Source: Ruegeria sp. Alg231-54
GTDB taxonomy: Bacteria; Pseudomonadota; Alphaproteobacteria; Rhodobacterales; Rhodobacteraceae
NCBI RefSeq assembly: GCF_900143525.1
Contig: NZ_FREZ01000011.1
Coordinates: forward strand, 1 to 64,000
Reading direction: 5' to 3'
Length of the DNA: 64,000 nucleotides
Shown here: positions 8,793 through 17,412 of the stretch, piece by piece
How the letters are laid out: every line of letters starts with the position of its first letter
How positions within the stretch are numbered: the first letter of the stretch is position 1
Translations under genes and position numbers: made by a program
The notes under the pieces: model-generated
What the model was told of the DNA's origin: nothing
Database searches by the model: none
What the model saw: the letters and a program-made list of their open reading frames with translations, nothing else

Positions 8793-10385
8793 TCACTGGC
8801 TTTCGACCTCTCCTAGCAGAGCTCTGAGATGTGAGACCGGGACGCCGATGTTTGAACCGCCAAACTCGGGCAGGATCGCAGCATTTACGGCAACGACCTC
8901 GCCTCGCCGATTCAATGCTGGCCCTCCACTCCCACCGGTCGTGGTCTCGGCGTCATAAACTATAGCGCTCCCGCTTGTCCGCGCAACTATCCCCCGGCTT
9001 GCTAGCGGGTGTATCTTGCTTTGTGCTGAAAGTCGGGACGCTATCGACCAAAAATTCAACGTCCCTTCTGCTTCCAGTTCCTCTAAAAAGCCCGGACCAG
9101 CCTGCGCGATCAATGCTTTCAAACCCGTTGGATACCCCAACAGATAAAGCTCTTCACCTACGCGCGACGTGGCATCCGCCAACGGAATGCCGAGGTCGTG
9201 AACGCGGCTAGGCTCTACTGCCAAAATCGCCAAGTCTGCCGCTTCGCTGAACCGGACCAAACGCGCCTCTATTGGTTCCGTCTGATCAGGCAAATAGGCC
9301 AGCAGCCTCAACATTTCAGGCTTGAGACCAGCGTCGTTCAGCGCTTTTTCTCGACTCCCCGAGGTCCAGGGCAAAGCGACATGGCGGTTGGTGGCCATCA
9401 ACGGTACCCCAGCAATCAAAAACCCGGTTCCGGTGAACTGAAATTCTGCGGGTTCGCCGGTCCCGTCCGGTTCGATCCAAGGCTGGCCAAACGGGGTACT
9501 CTGGTTTTCTCCGTTCGGTCCCAAAACGTGCCGCAAAATCTTCCCACTTTCCACGTGGCGCAATCCATAAGCCCCCTGAAGGAAAGCTACAGATTGAGTG
9601 GAGGCAGCTATCACCCGTGTGGGTGCCCCCGCCCGTTGCTCCAAGGTTCCAAGACGCTGCTCGGTCGACAAAACCTGGTTCTCAAAAGCGTCACGCAACG
9701 AAGCCAAATCATCAGGCGCAAGTGCATCTTCTCGCGTCTGAGCGAGCATAACCGCGACCGCTTCAATCTTGCGGGATTCCTGTTCGATACTATCCGCCAA
9801 TCGCCGGTCGTTTTGGTAAAGTAGGTAACCAAACCCCGCGATCACAAGAAGCGTTGCAAGTACTGTGATCCTGAACAATATCGTGGTCTGAGACGCAAGC
9901 CGCCGCCCACTATCGCGCAGGGCACCAGACATCTTTTTGGCGAAGGGTCGACGGCTCGTTCGGGTGTAAGCATATGCGTCACTGAGGATATCTTCGACTG
10001 TGTGGTGTGCGGGAAATGAGTGATCGCACAACCTGTATCGAGACATCGGGCCCTTTTCGCCAAACTCGACCATGTCGCCATGCCTCAGAGACACCGATGA
10101 AGCATTTTGCCCGTTTACCCATACATTGCGCCCTGCTGACGCGGTTATCGTGTAACCTTCGTCAGCCCACTGTAGTGTGGCAATATCGTTCACATGGGGA
10201 GGCAGGTCATCCCTAGGTCGAAGGCTTAGCACCCTTCCATCGTCAACTGAAACAGTTAGGGTTTTATCGACAAGCCAGTTCACGTTTCCGCGCGATGGAC
10301 CTGTCAGGCTCTCCAGAAAGGCCCGTACCTCACCTTCACCACCATTCCCTGAGGGTGTCATGCCGCTCTCTTCTGGTTTTCGCAT
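8793..10385 (-). CDS. FHA domain - transmembrane - trypsin-like protease fusion
   Basis: The 530-residue protein joins three parts. Residues about 20-125 form a forkhead-associated phosphopeptide-binding domain (SVSLRHGDMVEFG). Residues about 168-190 are a single membrane helix, followed by a coiled-coil-like stretch to about 250. Residues about 315-525 are a trypsin-like serine protease with a complete apparent triad: His335 in ATNRHVA, Asp384 in EAADLAIL and Ser486 in TTTGGSGGPAL. With the FHA part cytoplasmic, the protease would face the periplasm, suggesting that a phosphorylation signal inside controls proteolysis outside. No kinase gene is adjacent. The role is unknown; fold assignments are from motif reading. 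Confidence 0.75.
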   Translation of the reverse strand: MRKPEESGMTPSGNGGEGEVRAFLESLTGPSRGNVNWLVDKTLTVSVDDGRVLSLRPRDDLPPHVNDIATLQWADEGYTITASAGRNVWVNGQNASSVSLRHGDMVEFGEKGPMSRYRLCDHSFPAHHTVEDILSDAYAYTRTSRRPFAKKMSGALRDSGRRLASQTTILFRITVLATLLVIAGFGYLLYQNDRRLADSIEQESRKIEAVAVMLAQTREDALAPDDLASLRDAFENQVLSTEQRLGTLEQRAGAPTRVIAASTQSVAFLQGAYGLRHVESGKILRHVLGPNGENQSTPFGQPWIEPDGTGEPAEFQFTGTGFLIAGVPLMATNRHVALPWTSGSREKALNDAGLKPEMLRLLAYLPDQTEPIEARLVRFSEAADLAILAVEPSRVHDLGIPLADATSRVGEELYLLGYPTGLKALIAQAGPGFLEELEAEGTLNFWSIASRLSAQSKIHPLASRGIVARTSGSAIVYDAETTTGGSGGPALNRRGEVVAVNAAILPEFGGSNIGVPVSHLRALLGEVESQ

Positions 10386-10603
10386 TGTGCTCCCTTATCC
10401 AAACGCGTGAGGGCATTCTACCACGCTGCACCACCAAACCCATGGCCTGGCGTGAGCGTTAAAAAACGTATATATACAATAGCTTAAGAATTGCTCCCGG
10501 ATGTAACTAAAGAAAACTATCAGTCCGCAACTCGAAGAAGGCCGATCCATGATCGACCCTCTGCTTTGGCATTTTCAAGCACCGTACCGCGCCAACAGAC
10601 CGT

Positions 10604-11107
10604 CTATTTCGACGATACCTTTATCTTTCGGCTTGGATCGTGTCGCTCAGTCTTCGGCATTTCGATATGCAGAACGCCTTTGTCGAATGTTGCTGAAATC
10701 TTATCGATTTCCACAGTGTCTGGCAGCGGCATGGCTCTGGAAAAGCTCCCATAGCTTCTTTCGCTGACACACAGATCACCCGTATCATCATGCGCAATAT
10801 TCTTCTGACCGCGCAGGATTAGCCTGCGATCCTTGATTTCAATTTCCACATCATCCTCTACGAGCCCAGGCAATTCAGCCGTCAGGGCAATCGCAGAATC
10901 CGTTTCTTGGACATCGATTGCCGGTGAAATCGCACCCGTCATGTCAAGAGACGGAAAACCCGTACGTTTCGCAGCAGTTTCCATTGGCAGGAAGGGTGAT
11001 CCTCCCCCAAAAAAACGCGACATCAAGGTTTCCATTTCACGCCGAAAGTTTTCGGAGAGCGGATGCGTTCCAGTGAAAAGTTGCGGGGACTTCTTGTCTT
11101 CTAGCAT
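10604..11107 (-). CDS. Hsp20 small heat shock protein
   Basis: The 167-residue protein has the layout of bacterial small heat shock proteins. A variable N-terminal arm (residues 1-60) is followed by an alpha-crystallin domain starting around SPAIDVQETDSAIALTAELP and containing the hallmark ATFDKGVLHIEMPK. A short tail follows. These proteins form oligomers that hold unfolding proteins until ATP-dependent chaperones act. The usual C-terminal IxI motif is replaced by KIKV, so oligomerisation may differ. An FNR-like box 69 bases upstream suggests oxygen-responsive rather than purely heat-responsive control. About 217 bases downstream, to the FHA-protease start, hold no gene. Confidence 0.9.
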   Translation of the reverse strand: MLEDKKSPQLFTGTHPLSENFRREMETLMSRFFGGGSPFLPMETAAKRTGFPSLDMTGAISPAIDVQETDSAIALTAELPGLVEDDVEIEIKDRRLILRGQKNIAHDDTGDLCVSERSYGSFSRAMPLPDTVEIDKISATFDKGVLHIEMPKTERHDPSRKIKVSSK

Positions 11108-11175
11108 TTTTTAGCCTCCTCCTTTGGTCTGGTTTCGCGCGCGCATTATTATGACAAACAGCGTGGTTATGGACT

Positions 11176-11189
11176 TTGATCTTGCGCAA
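11176..11189. promoter_or_regulatory. FNR/FnrL-like box (one weak half-site)
   Basis: TTGAT-CTTG-CGCAA has a perfect left half-site and a weaker right one. It is 69 bases upstream of the hsp20 start on the minus strand and about 200 bases upstream of the ferric-reductase-like gene on the plus strand. Confidence 0.4.
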
Positions 11190-11388
11190 ACATGCAACCT
11201 CATCCTTCGCCAGATCACACGCACCGGCTGAACGAACAGAAAAACGGGAACCGTTGTCCAACAAACTTGCCACGTCGTGCTGGAGTTACCACCAACCTTA
11301 GTAGTCTTGATCGGAACCCCAGGTCAGCTTAGCGTTTATTCTAAATGAGCCCGAATTGCCTACCTTTAGCACAGTGGAGCAAAACCGT

Positions 11389-12693
11389 ATGAAATGGCCT
11401 TATCTGGCGTTGATTTACGTTTTGCTGATCTTGGCTCCCTTGGGTTTTTCTTGGTCTTTGGGATGGCCACCGCGATCATTTCATCAAGAGCTCGCGTCTG
11501 GGCTTGGGATGCTTGCGTTTTCAATAATCTTAGTCGAGTTCCTGCTGTCTGGGCGGTTCAGGTTCATCTCTTCCGGCTTAGGTATGGATGTGACCATGCG
11601 GGTGCATCAGTTGATGGCGCGTACAGCACTCGGCTTAACGCTGATACACCCGCTTCTGTATCAGGGTACGCCTTCTGGCGGACGCCGCCCGTGGGATGAA
11701 ACAAACCAACTTACGATTTCGACAGACTTTTCTGCGCTGTTATCGGGCATCGGCGCATATTTTTTACTGTTCATTCTGGTCGTCTCGGCAATTGCCCGTA
11801 AATCCCTTGATTACAAATACGAGAAATGGCGCCTCTTGCACGGGCTGGGAGCCTTGGTGATTGCCTGCCTCCTGTTGCACCACACTGTCTATGCTGGGCG
11901 CTACGGTGGGCATCCGCTACTGACGTATTTCTGGGTTACCCTGACCAGTATTGCAGTTGGAACTTTGCTGTATGTCTATCTCGTTCGCCCTTTGCGTCAG
12001 AGGAAAAAGCCGTGGCGCGTTGCTTCTGTGTCTCGACTAACACCGAAGCAATGGGAGTTGCGCCTCAAGCCCCATGGTCACAACGGACTAACCTTCGAAG
12101 CAGGGCAGTTTGCCTGGCTAAACGTCGGCCACAGTTCTTTCTCGCTGCACGAGAACCCATTCTCGATTAGTTCAGCACCAGCCGAAGGCCCCGAAGTTTC
12201 ATTCGTGATCAAAGAGCTTGGGGATTTCACATGCGGTCTCGGACAGATCGCTCCGCAAACCCCGGTCTCTCTGGATGCACCTTACGGGAATCTGTCGATT
12301 AGCCACCGCCCTGAGAAAGGCCTTGTTCTGATCGCAGGTGGTGTCGGGATCGCGCCCATGTTGAGCATTATGCGTCAGGTTCGGTTGAGTGGAACACAGC
12401 GCGATCTCAAGCTTATCTATGGCAACCGGGTGGAGGAGCAGATTGTTTATCCCCGGGAGTTGTCCGAAGAAGAAACGGTATTTGTTCTATCCGAACCGCC
12501 AAAGGATTGGCGCGGCGAAACAGGTTTGGTCGACGGTCCCCTGTTGGACCGCAATTTATCTTCTAAGCAATTTGAGAGCTGGCTTTTTGTTCTCTGCGGC
12601 CCCCCTGCCATGATGGACGCCGTCGAAGATCATCTGATCACTCGGGGCACCGCGTCACACCGGATTTTGTCTGAAAGGTTTGACTATGATTAG
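11389..12693 (+). CDS. ferric-reductase-like flavocytochrome
   Basis: The product is 434 residues from the ATG at 11389, chosen for its GTGGAG RBS nine bases upstream; an in-frame TTG at 11356 is less likely. The N-terminal half has about six membrane helices with His residues spaced for heme binding (MRVHQLMARTALGLTLIHPL and LLHGLGALVIACLLLHH). The C-terminal half is a ferredoxin-NADP reductase module: the FAD-binding NPFSISSAP, the nucleotide-binding GGVGIAPMLSIM and the terminal LCGPPAMMD. Electrons would pass from cytoplasmic NAD(P)H through FAD and heme across the membrane. The acceptor is unknown. A tiny membrane ORF overlaps the end. Confidence 0.85.
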   Translation: MKWPYLALIYVLLILAPLGFSWSLGWPPRSFHQELASGLGMLAFSIILVEFLLSGRFRFISSGLGMDVTMRVHQLMARTALGLTLIHPLLYQGTPSGGRRPWDETNQLTISTDFSALLSGIGAYFLLFILVVSAIARKSLDYKYEKWRLLHGLGALVIACLLLHHTVYAGRYGGHPLLTYFWVTLTSIAVGTLLYVYLVRPLRQRKKPWRVASVSRLTPKQWELRLKPHGHNGLTFEAGQFAWLNVGHSSFSLHENPFSISSAPAEGPEVSFVIKELGDFTCGLGQIAPQTPVSLDAPYGNLSISHRPEKGLVLIAGGVGIAPMLSIMRQVRLSGTQRDLKLIYGNRVEEQIVYPRELSEEETVFVLSEPPKDWRGETGLVDGPLLDRNLSSKQFESWLFVLCGPPAMMDAVEDHLITRGTASHRILSERFDYD

Positions 12694-12793
12694 ACTGCTC
12701 AGAAACCTGCCCGCACGCCAACGAGTAAAGATCACGGTGTGGTGCATCAGTTTTATAATCCTCGTCGCTGTCTTGGCCTTTTCTTTAAGGTAG
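12686..12793 (+). CDS. 35-residue single-pass membrane miniprotein
   Basis: This short gene starts inside the last codons of the ferric-reductase-like gene, which makes translational coupling likely. The product begins MIRLLRNLPARQRVKITVW, a basic stretch, followed by one hydrophobic helix (CISFIILVAVLAFSL) and a stop. The positive-inside rule would place the N-terminus in the cytoplasm. It may be a small accessory subunit of the flavocytochrome. I do not recognise a family, and chance is possible at this length. Confidence 0.5.
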   Translation: MIRLLRNLPARQRVKITVWCISFIILVAVLAFSLR

Positions 12794-12953
12794 CAAAACA
12801 AGCCATTGGGCCATGGCCAGTTTCAAAAATTGTCAGCTAAAAAAGGCCGATTTGCTTCGAGATGTAGGTCGTCGCGAACTTCCTTAAAAACATGCTCTGC
12901 GTGGACAACAAAAGCGTACCACAACTCTCCCGATACGCTCCCAAGTAACGCCC

Positions 12954-12967
12954 TTGATGGAGATCAA
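12954..12967. promoter_or_regulatory. FNR/FnrL box, perfect palindrome
   Basis: TTGAT-GGAG-ATCAA is an exact match to the FNR/FnrL consensus. It lies 64 bases upstream of the HemG-like gene start, a suitable distance for activation. Confidence 0.7.
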
Positions 12968-13031
12968 GGGCAGCGCAGGCCACTTATTCATAATCAGCAA
13001 TCTATTCAGACCGATTTATGGGAGGATCGGA

Positions 13032-13577
13032 ATGACCGTACTCATCGCCTTCGCTACAATCGAAGGCCAGACAGAAAAGATTGCGCGCTTCATCAGCAGG
13101 GTCGCGAAGAATGCCGGTTTCAACGCAAAGCTGATCAATACCGATGAAATGTCCAGCCACGTATCGCTTGACGATGTGGTCAAGGTTGTTCTTCTGGCCC
13201 CTGTCCACGAGCGTAGACACCCCAAGTCATTCGAGGCTTTTGTCGCTTCAAATAGAGATGCCCTAATGAAACGAAAGTCTCTCGTGCTTTCCGTCGGTCT
13301 AAAAGCTGCTTTCGCGTCAGGTCGAGAAGAAGCGCGCGACTATCTCAACGAAATGCTAATGCGAACAGGTTTTGAACCAGATGCAACGGCGTTGGTCTCA
13401 GGCGCAGTGAAGCCGGAAAACTACGGGTACTTTGAGAGGGAGATCCTTAAGCACGTTGTCTTGCTCGGTCAAAAAATCGATCCACGAGATGGGGCGCAGG
13501 AGTTCACTAACTGGGATGAACTGATGTCAATTGTGATAGATTTTCTTGGCGGAACCGGTCGGGCAAATCAGCTTTAA
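13032..13577 (+). CDS. HemG-like flavodoxin-domain protein
   Basis: The start was placed at 13032 because GGAGG lies seven bases upstream and the product then opens with the flavodoxin first strand and FMN loop (MTVLIAFATIEGQTEKIARF). The 181-residue protein resembles HemG, the quinone-dependent protoporphyrinogen IX dehydrogenase. It has the central VSGAVKPENYGYFER segment and the C-terminal FTNWDELMSIVIDFL, where HemG has a tyrosine/threonine-rich DW motif. HemG proteins use FMN and pass electrons to menaquinone, which fits low-oxygen heme synthesis. Without activity data it could be another small flavodoxin. The perfect FNR box upstream supports anaerobic expression. Confidence 0.65.
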   Translation: MTVLIAFATIEGQTEKIARFISRVAKNAGFNAKLINTDEMSSHVSLDDVVKVVLLAPVHERRHPKSFEAFVASNRDALMKRKSLVLSVGLKAAFASGREEARDYLNEMLMRTGFEPDATALVSGAVKPENYGYFEREILKHVVLLGQKIDPRDGAQEFTNWDELMSIVIDFLGGTGRANQL

Positions 13578-13672
13578 CCTCAAGCGAGAAAATAAAAAAG
13601 GCTGTTCCCGTATCACCCGATGAACGTGTAAAGCTACCAATCCCAGCAAATCACAGTCGCCAATTCTCTTCA

Positions 13673-14518
13673 TCAGTGTCCAAATAGCACTGGCAACCTT
13701 GTCTGCTTCAACATTGCTTGCGTCGTTCCCCCAAATACCGACTGACGCAAATGGGAATGCCCGTAAGCGCCCATAACAACGAGGTCGGCCCCCAGTTCTC
13801 GTGCGCGTTCCTGAATGCAGTGTTCAATTGAATTCCCGCCGCACGGGAACTGCGACACGGTCACGGTGCAACCGTGATGGCTGAGCCATCCAGCTAGGTC
13901 AGATCCGGGCACTTGACCTTCTACGTCATCAGGCGACGGCAAATCAAAACACCCAATCACAACTTCGTTGGCAGCCAGAAGAATGGGTAAAGCTAAATGC
14001 GCAGCCCTAGACGCAGGCAGGCTATCATTCCATGCTAAAAAAATGCAGTCACGTTGGGCAAACGGATCTCCATTTATCATCAGGGCGACCGGCGAATGGA
14101 ACAATACTCCGTACGCGATCTTATGAAACAAATCGGGGTCTTTTCGCAACTCAGCGTCTAGAAAGACGATATCAGAGCTATTGGCTTGGCCAGCCACAAG
14201 CTGCTGTAACTCTGTTCCAGATCCCATACAGGCAATTACATCTGCAGATACGCCCTGCCCCTCCAGAAGCGCTTCAACTTCGGAGGCGCGGGACTTCAAG
14301 GCGGCATTCTTTCCGTTAAGAACATCCAACCAGTTTGAAGGAAGACCCGCCTTAACGAACCTGTTTGATCCATACTTTAGGTAAGGCAGGTTGGGTAAAT
14401 CCGCGATCAATACGCAAATCAAGTGACTGTTCTGGTTACGGGAAATTTCAGCGCATTCCAGAATCGACGCGTCGTCAGTATCAATTCCTACGTAATACGC
14501 CACTGTTCTATGTTGCAT
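13673..14518 (-). CDS. universal stress protein, tandem domains
   Basis: The 281-residue length fits two consecutive Usp domains. The second carries the nucleotide-binding signature VVMGAYGHSHLRQSVFGGTT, which fits G-2x-G-9x-G(S/T) (GAYGH then GGT). The first domain (residues about 1-150) lacks a clear motif, as is common in tandem Usp proteins. Its start MQHRTVAYYVGIDTDDASIL is typical. It is likely a cytoplasmic stress protein, part of the low-oxygen group together with the single-domain protein at 1016-1423. It converges with the HemG-like gene. Confidence 0.85.
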   Translation of the reverse strand: MQHRTVAYYVGIDTDDASILECAEISRNQNSHLICVLIADLPNLPYLKYGSNRFVKAGLPSNWLDVLNGKNAALKSRASEVEALLEGQGVSADVIACMGSGTELQQLVAGQANSSDIVFLDAELRKDPDLFHKIAYGVLFHSPVALMINGDPFAQRDCIFLAWNDSLPASRAAHLALPILLAANEVVIGCFDLPSPDDVEGQVPGSDLAGWLSHHGCTVTVSQFPCGGNSIEHCIQERARELGADLVVMGAYGHSHLRQSVFGGTTQAMLKQTRLPVLFGH

Positions 14519-14606
14519 TCCCGACCTCCGTCCGGAATTTCAATTCGCCCAAGAGCCGTGCGCACTGATTGAACCAGCAAATAGACGATATTGTTTGTCG
14601 CTCGTC

Positions 14607-14984
14607 TTACTTCGGCAGCATGAAGAACTCTTCCAAAACGATCTTGCCTTCCGCCACCGAATACACTGCGATCTCGCGCAGGGTTATACGCTCACCCGTA
14701 GCCTTCTGAATCACTTCAGCCCTGAAGCACACTCCAAAGCGGTTGGGTGGGTGGACGTAGGGGCCATCCACGTCGAGTTCCTGGATTTCGTGCGATGCCA
14801 ACCAATCCTCTCTTTTTCCCTTGATGGCTTCTCGCCCCTTCGAAACGCGGAATTGTCTAACCGGAGGCACGACTGCCTCTATCGACTGTGCGTTTTCGGC
14901 ATACATTTCATCAACACTTCCAAGGCCCCTGCGCTCACGCATGGCCTGGACGAAGGATCTACCGATTTCAATTAACTCTTCCAT
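14607..14984 (-). CDS. SnoaL/NTF2-like fold protein
   Basis: The 125-residue product starts at 14984, where a GGGGGG run gives an RBS; an upstream in-frame extension lacks one. It has the composition and size of the SnoaL/NTF2-like cone fold: helix (MEELIEIGRSFVQAMRERRG), then MYAENAQSIEAVVPP and repeated strands ending SVAEGKIVLEEFFM. Members act as small enzymes or ligand-binding proteins, so no specific reaction can be inferred. An FNR-like box lies 52 bases upstream, tying it to the neighbouring low-oxygen genes. Confidence 0.65.
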   Translation of the reverse strand: MEELIEIGRSFVQAMRERRGLGSVDEMYAENAQSIEAVVPPVRQFRVSKGREAIKGKREDWLASHEIQELDVDGPYVHPPNRFGVCFRAEVIQKATGERITLREIAVYSVAEGKIVLEEFFMLPK

Positions 14985-15035
14985 GAATCCCCCCTGAGCT
15001 ACCATTGAGTGTACCACTTCTTGCCCGCTCAAATC

Positions 15036-15049
15036 TTGACAAGGATCAA
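15036..15049. promoter_or_regulatory. FNR/FnrL-like box
   Basis: TTGAC-AAGG-ATCAA matches the FNR consensus with the common TTGAC half-site. It lies 52 bases upstream of the SnoaL-like gene on the minus strand. Confidence 0.6.
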
Positions 15050-15062
15050 TGAGCATATTGAT

Positions 15063-15498
15063 GGATACTGTGCGGCCGGTTCGAACCAGCCTCAATTAAG
15101 CCAGTATAGCTGCCCTTTAGTTTTCCAGAACCTCTCCCTCGTGATCGACTGCGCGCCAGAGATAGTGGCGCTCGCCGTTAATCTTTACGAAAATCTCATC
15201 GAGATGCCAACGCCAGTGGCTCGACCGCATCCCCTCGACGCGACGTTTTCGGGTCTCGGCCGCAAACATTGGCCCGAACCGATGCCACCAGTAGCGGACA
15301 GTTTCGTGGCAGATATCGATGCCCTGCTCATGAAGCAGATCCTCGACGTTCCGGAGCGAATGCAGGAAGCGAACATACATCATCACCGCAAGGCGGGTTC
15401 TCTCTTCGCTCGTTTTTGAAATATCTGAACGGGCTGCGTTTCGTCATCCGCGGACGCTACTCAGCCCCCTGCCCCGTCGCAAGACAAGTTCGTCTGAC
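15063..15498 (-). mobile_element. IS6-type element, decayed copy
   Basis: This relic of the MTRRSPFRYFK-type IS6 element has three kinds of damage. The transposase frame from 15447 (MTKRSPFRYFKN) has one extra A near codon 12, which shifts the frame. The DDE region is cut after VDHEGEVLEN at 15117. There the coding sequence is joined directly to the element's other terminal region, so about 400 bases of the C-terminal half are deleted. The outer end near 15063 is degraded. The right end abuts the next IS6 copy. Confidence 0.7.
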
Positions 15499-16312
15499 GG
15501 TGCTGTCAGACGAATTCGAACCGGTCTCAACGAGGCCAGTAAAGCTTCCCTTTATGCCGCACCAAGTTCGCGCCACTCGGCAAGAGCAGCGCTGCGCGTC
15601 AGCTTGAAGGTATCTCTGCTGGCTAGCGATCTTTCCTGGTTGAAGTGGTTGTAGATAGAGGAGTGGACGGAGGCGAATTTCTGCAAACTTCGCATACGCC
15701 TGAAACGTTGCATGGCGCGTTCTCTTCGTCGTAATGGCAGGTGGGAATTCTCAACGCGGTTGTTGAGCCAGCGACCGGTTTCCTACTTTGGCGCGTTGCC
15801 GATGACCTTCATCACAGCGCCATAAGATCGCAACTTGTCCGTCACGATCACTTCAGGTTGGCCATAGCGCTTCATTGATTTTCTGAGGAATTTCAATGCC
15901 GTTTTGCAGTCACGGCGCTTAGTGACGTAGCTTTCCATCACTTCACCCTCGTGATCAACGGCCCGCCAAAGGTAGTGTGTCTCGCCATTAATCTTCACAA
16001 AGACCTCATCCAGATGCCACTGCCAATCTGAATATGCACGCATTCGACTTGCACGATTTCTACGGATCTCGGCGGCAAACATCGGGCCAAACCGGTTCCA
16101 CCTTAACCGAACGGTTTCATGGCTAATCTCAATGCCACGCTCATGCAGCAGATCTTCGACGTTACGAAGTGACAGTGGAAACCGAACGTACATCATCACC
16201 GTCAGGCGGATGATCTCAGGGCTGGTTTTGAAGTAGCGGAAGCGCGAGCGTCTTGTCATCCCGCGAAGCTGCGACCCTCCCTCGGCTCAAGCGAGTTTCT
16301 TCTGACAGTGCC
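15499..16312 (-). mobile_element. IS6-type element, full length (814 bp)
   Basis: The ends are GGTGCTGTCAGACGAA at the left and, on the minus strand, GGCACTGTCAGAAGAA at the right. The element lies head to tail with the decayed copy. The 8-base flanks (CGTCTGAC and CCTTTGGT) are not a target duplication. Confidence 0.8.
15552..16259 (-). pseudogene. IS6-type transposase with internal TAG
   Basis: The frame is full length (235 codons) and starts MTRRSRFRYFKTSPEIIRL. It carries the family HTH region, the WHLDEVFVKINGE segment with the first catalytic Asp, and the later IVTDKLRSYG segment. At 15783-15785 a TAG stands where sister copies have CAG (GNAPK-stop-ETGRW here, GNAQKQETGRW elsewhere). 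The last third, including the catalytic Glu region, is therefore not translated. The element is probably inactive unless the stop is suppressed. Confidence 0.8.
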
Positions 16313-16345
16313 CCTTTGGTTTTTTTGCGTATTCCCGAAACATAA

Positions 16346-16373
16346 TTGACAATTTTGGACGCTGTTTTACAAA
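16346..16373 (+). promoter_or_regulatory. candidate sigma-70 promoter of the GlxA-type regulator
   Basis: TTGACA at 16346-16351 and TACAAA at 16368-16373 are separated by 16 bases. Transcription would start around 16380, directly at the ATG at 16381, which has no RBS. The mRNA may therefore be leaderless. The promoter lies just outside the IS6 end. Confidence 0.4.
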
Positions 16374-16380
16374 ATCGGCC

Positions 16381-17412
16381 ATGACGCAGCCAATAGATCG
16401 CAAGCTAGACATAGTTGTTTTGGTGAGTTCGCATTTTAATGTTTCGGCGACAACATCTTTCGTGGATCCATTCAGAGTAGCAAATTACCTGACAGGTTCG
16501 GCTCGATTTTCTTGGACCTATATCTCAGACCCCGGTGGTCCCATTGAATCCAGCAGCGGCTTGGTCGTTGACACCGCCCCATTGGCGGAGGTGGTGAGGC
16601 GCAAGCCTTGGATGGTTCTGGTGAGTACAAGTTGGACACCTGAGCGTCACGGGACACCTCAGTTCAAGGTAGCCCTACAGAAATGGGAATCGGATGGAGC
16701 AATCGTTGGAGGTTTGGATACTGGCGCGATTGTTCTTGCGACGGCTGGACTACTCAAAGGAAAGACCGCAACGGTTCACTATGAACACATCGACGCCTTT
16801 GCCGAAACGGCCCATGACACCACCGTGTCAGAGAACATGATTATTATGGATGGAAAGATTTTCACTTGTTGCGGGGGTTCTGCAGCAACCGATCTGGGAC
16901 TGCGGTTTGTACATTCTGTCGCTGGTGAAAGTATCGCCAATGCATCTGCTCGATACCTTTTTCATCACAACGTGCGCGGTGAAGGCCAATCACAGAACCC
17001 CAAAGACATGGAGCCGCTGGGGTACGTCACCTCTGGGGTGGTAAGGGACGCGATCGACTTGATGGAGGCGCATTTGGAAGCCACTTTGTCGATCCCTGAA
17101 ATATCAGCGAGGTTGAAGATTTCGCAACGACAACTTAGCCGATTGTTTCAGCAATATGTCCATAAGTCGCCGGTCGAGTATTACCGCGACATTCGCCTTG
17201 ATCGCGCGCGCGGATTAGTGACGCAAACTGAGCTTAAGTTCAGCGAGGTTGCGGAAGCATCAGGGTTTAATGGACAGGTTCATTTCAGCCGGGCATACCG
17301 CAAACGATTTGGATTGACACCCAGTGCGGATCGCATAGAAGGCCGCACCCCGTTCGAGTTTCGCGCTTGGCCAATGTTCAATCCCGACATCAAGTCCGAA
17401 GGTGTTGGGTAG
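16381..17412 (+). CDS. GlxA/CdhR-like AraC-family regulator
   Basis: The 343-residue protein joins an N-terminal DJ-1/PfpI (class I glutamine amidotransferase-like) domain (residues about 1-190) to a C-terminal AraC-type double helix-turn-helix. The latter includes SIPEISARLKISQRQLSRLF and VAEASGFNGQVHFSRAYRKR (about 235-325). The family includes GlxA, GbdR and CdhR, activators of glycine betaine and carnitine catabolism in Pseudomonas. It converges with, and overlaps by 23 bases, the carnitine dehydrogenase gene. It is therefore the obvious candidate activator of the operon 24867-17390, sensing a quaternary ammonium intermediate. The inducer is not proven. Confidence 0.85.
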   Translation: MTQPIDRKLDIVVLVSSHFNVSATTSFVDPFRVANYLTGSARFSWTYISDPGGPIESSSGLVVDTAPLAEVVRRKPWMVLVSTSWTPERHGTPQFKVALQKWESDGAIVGGLDTGAIVLATAGLLKGKTATVHYEHIDAFAETAHDTTVSENMIIMDGKIFTCCGGSAATDLGLRFVHSVAGESIANASARYLFHHNVRGEGQSQNPKDMEPLGYVTSGVVRDAIDLMEAHLEATLSIPEISARLKISQRQLSRLFQQYVHKSPVEYYRDIRLDRARGLVTQTELKFSEVAEASGFNGQVHFSRAYRKRFGLTPSADRIEGRTPFEFRAWPMFNPDIKSEGVG

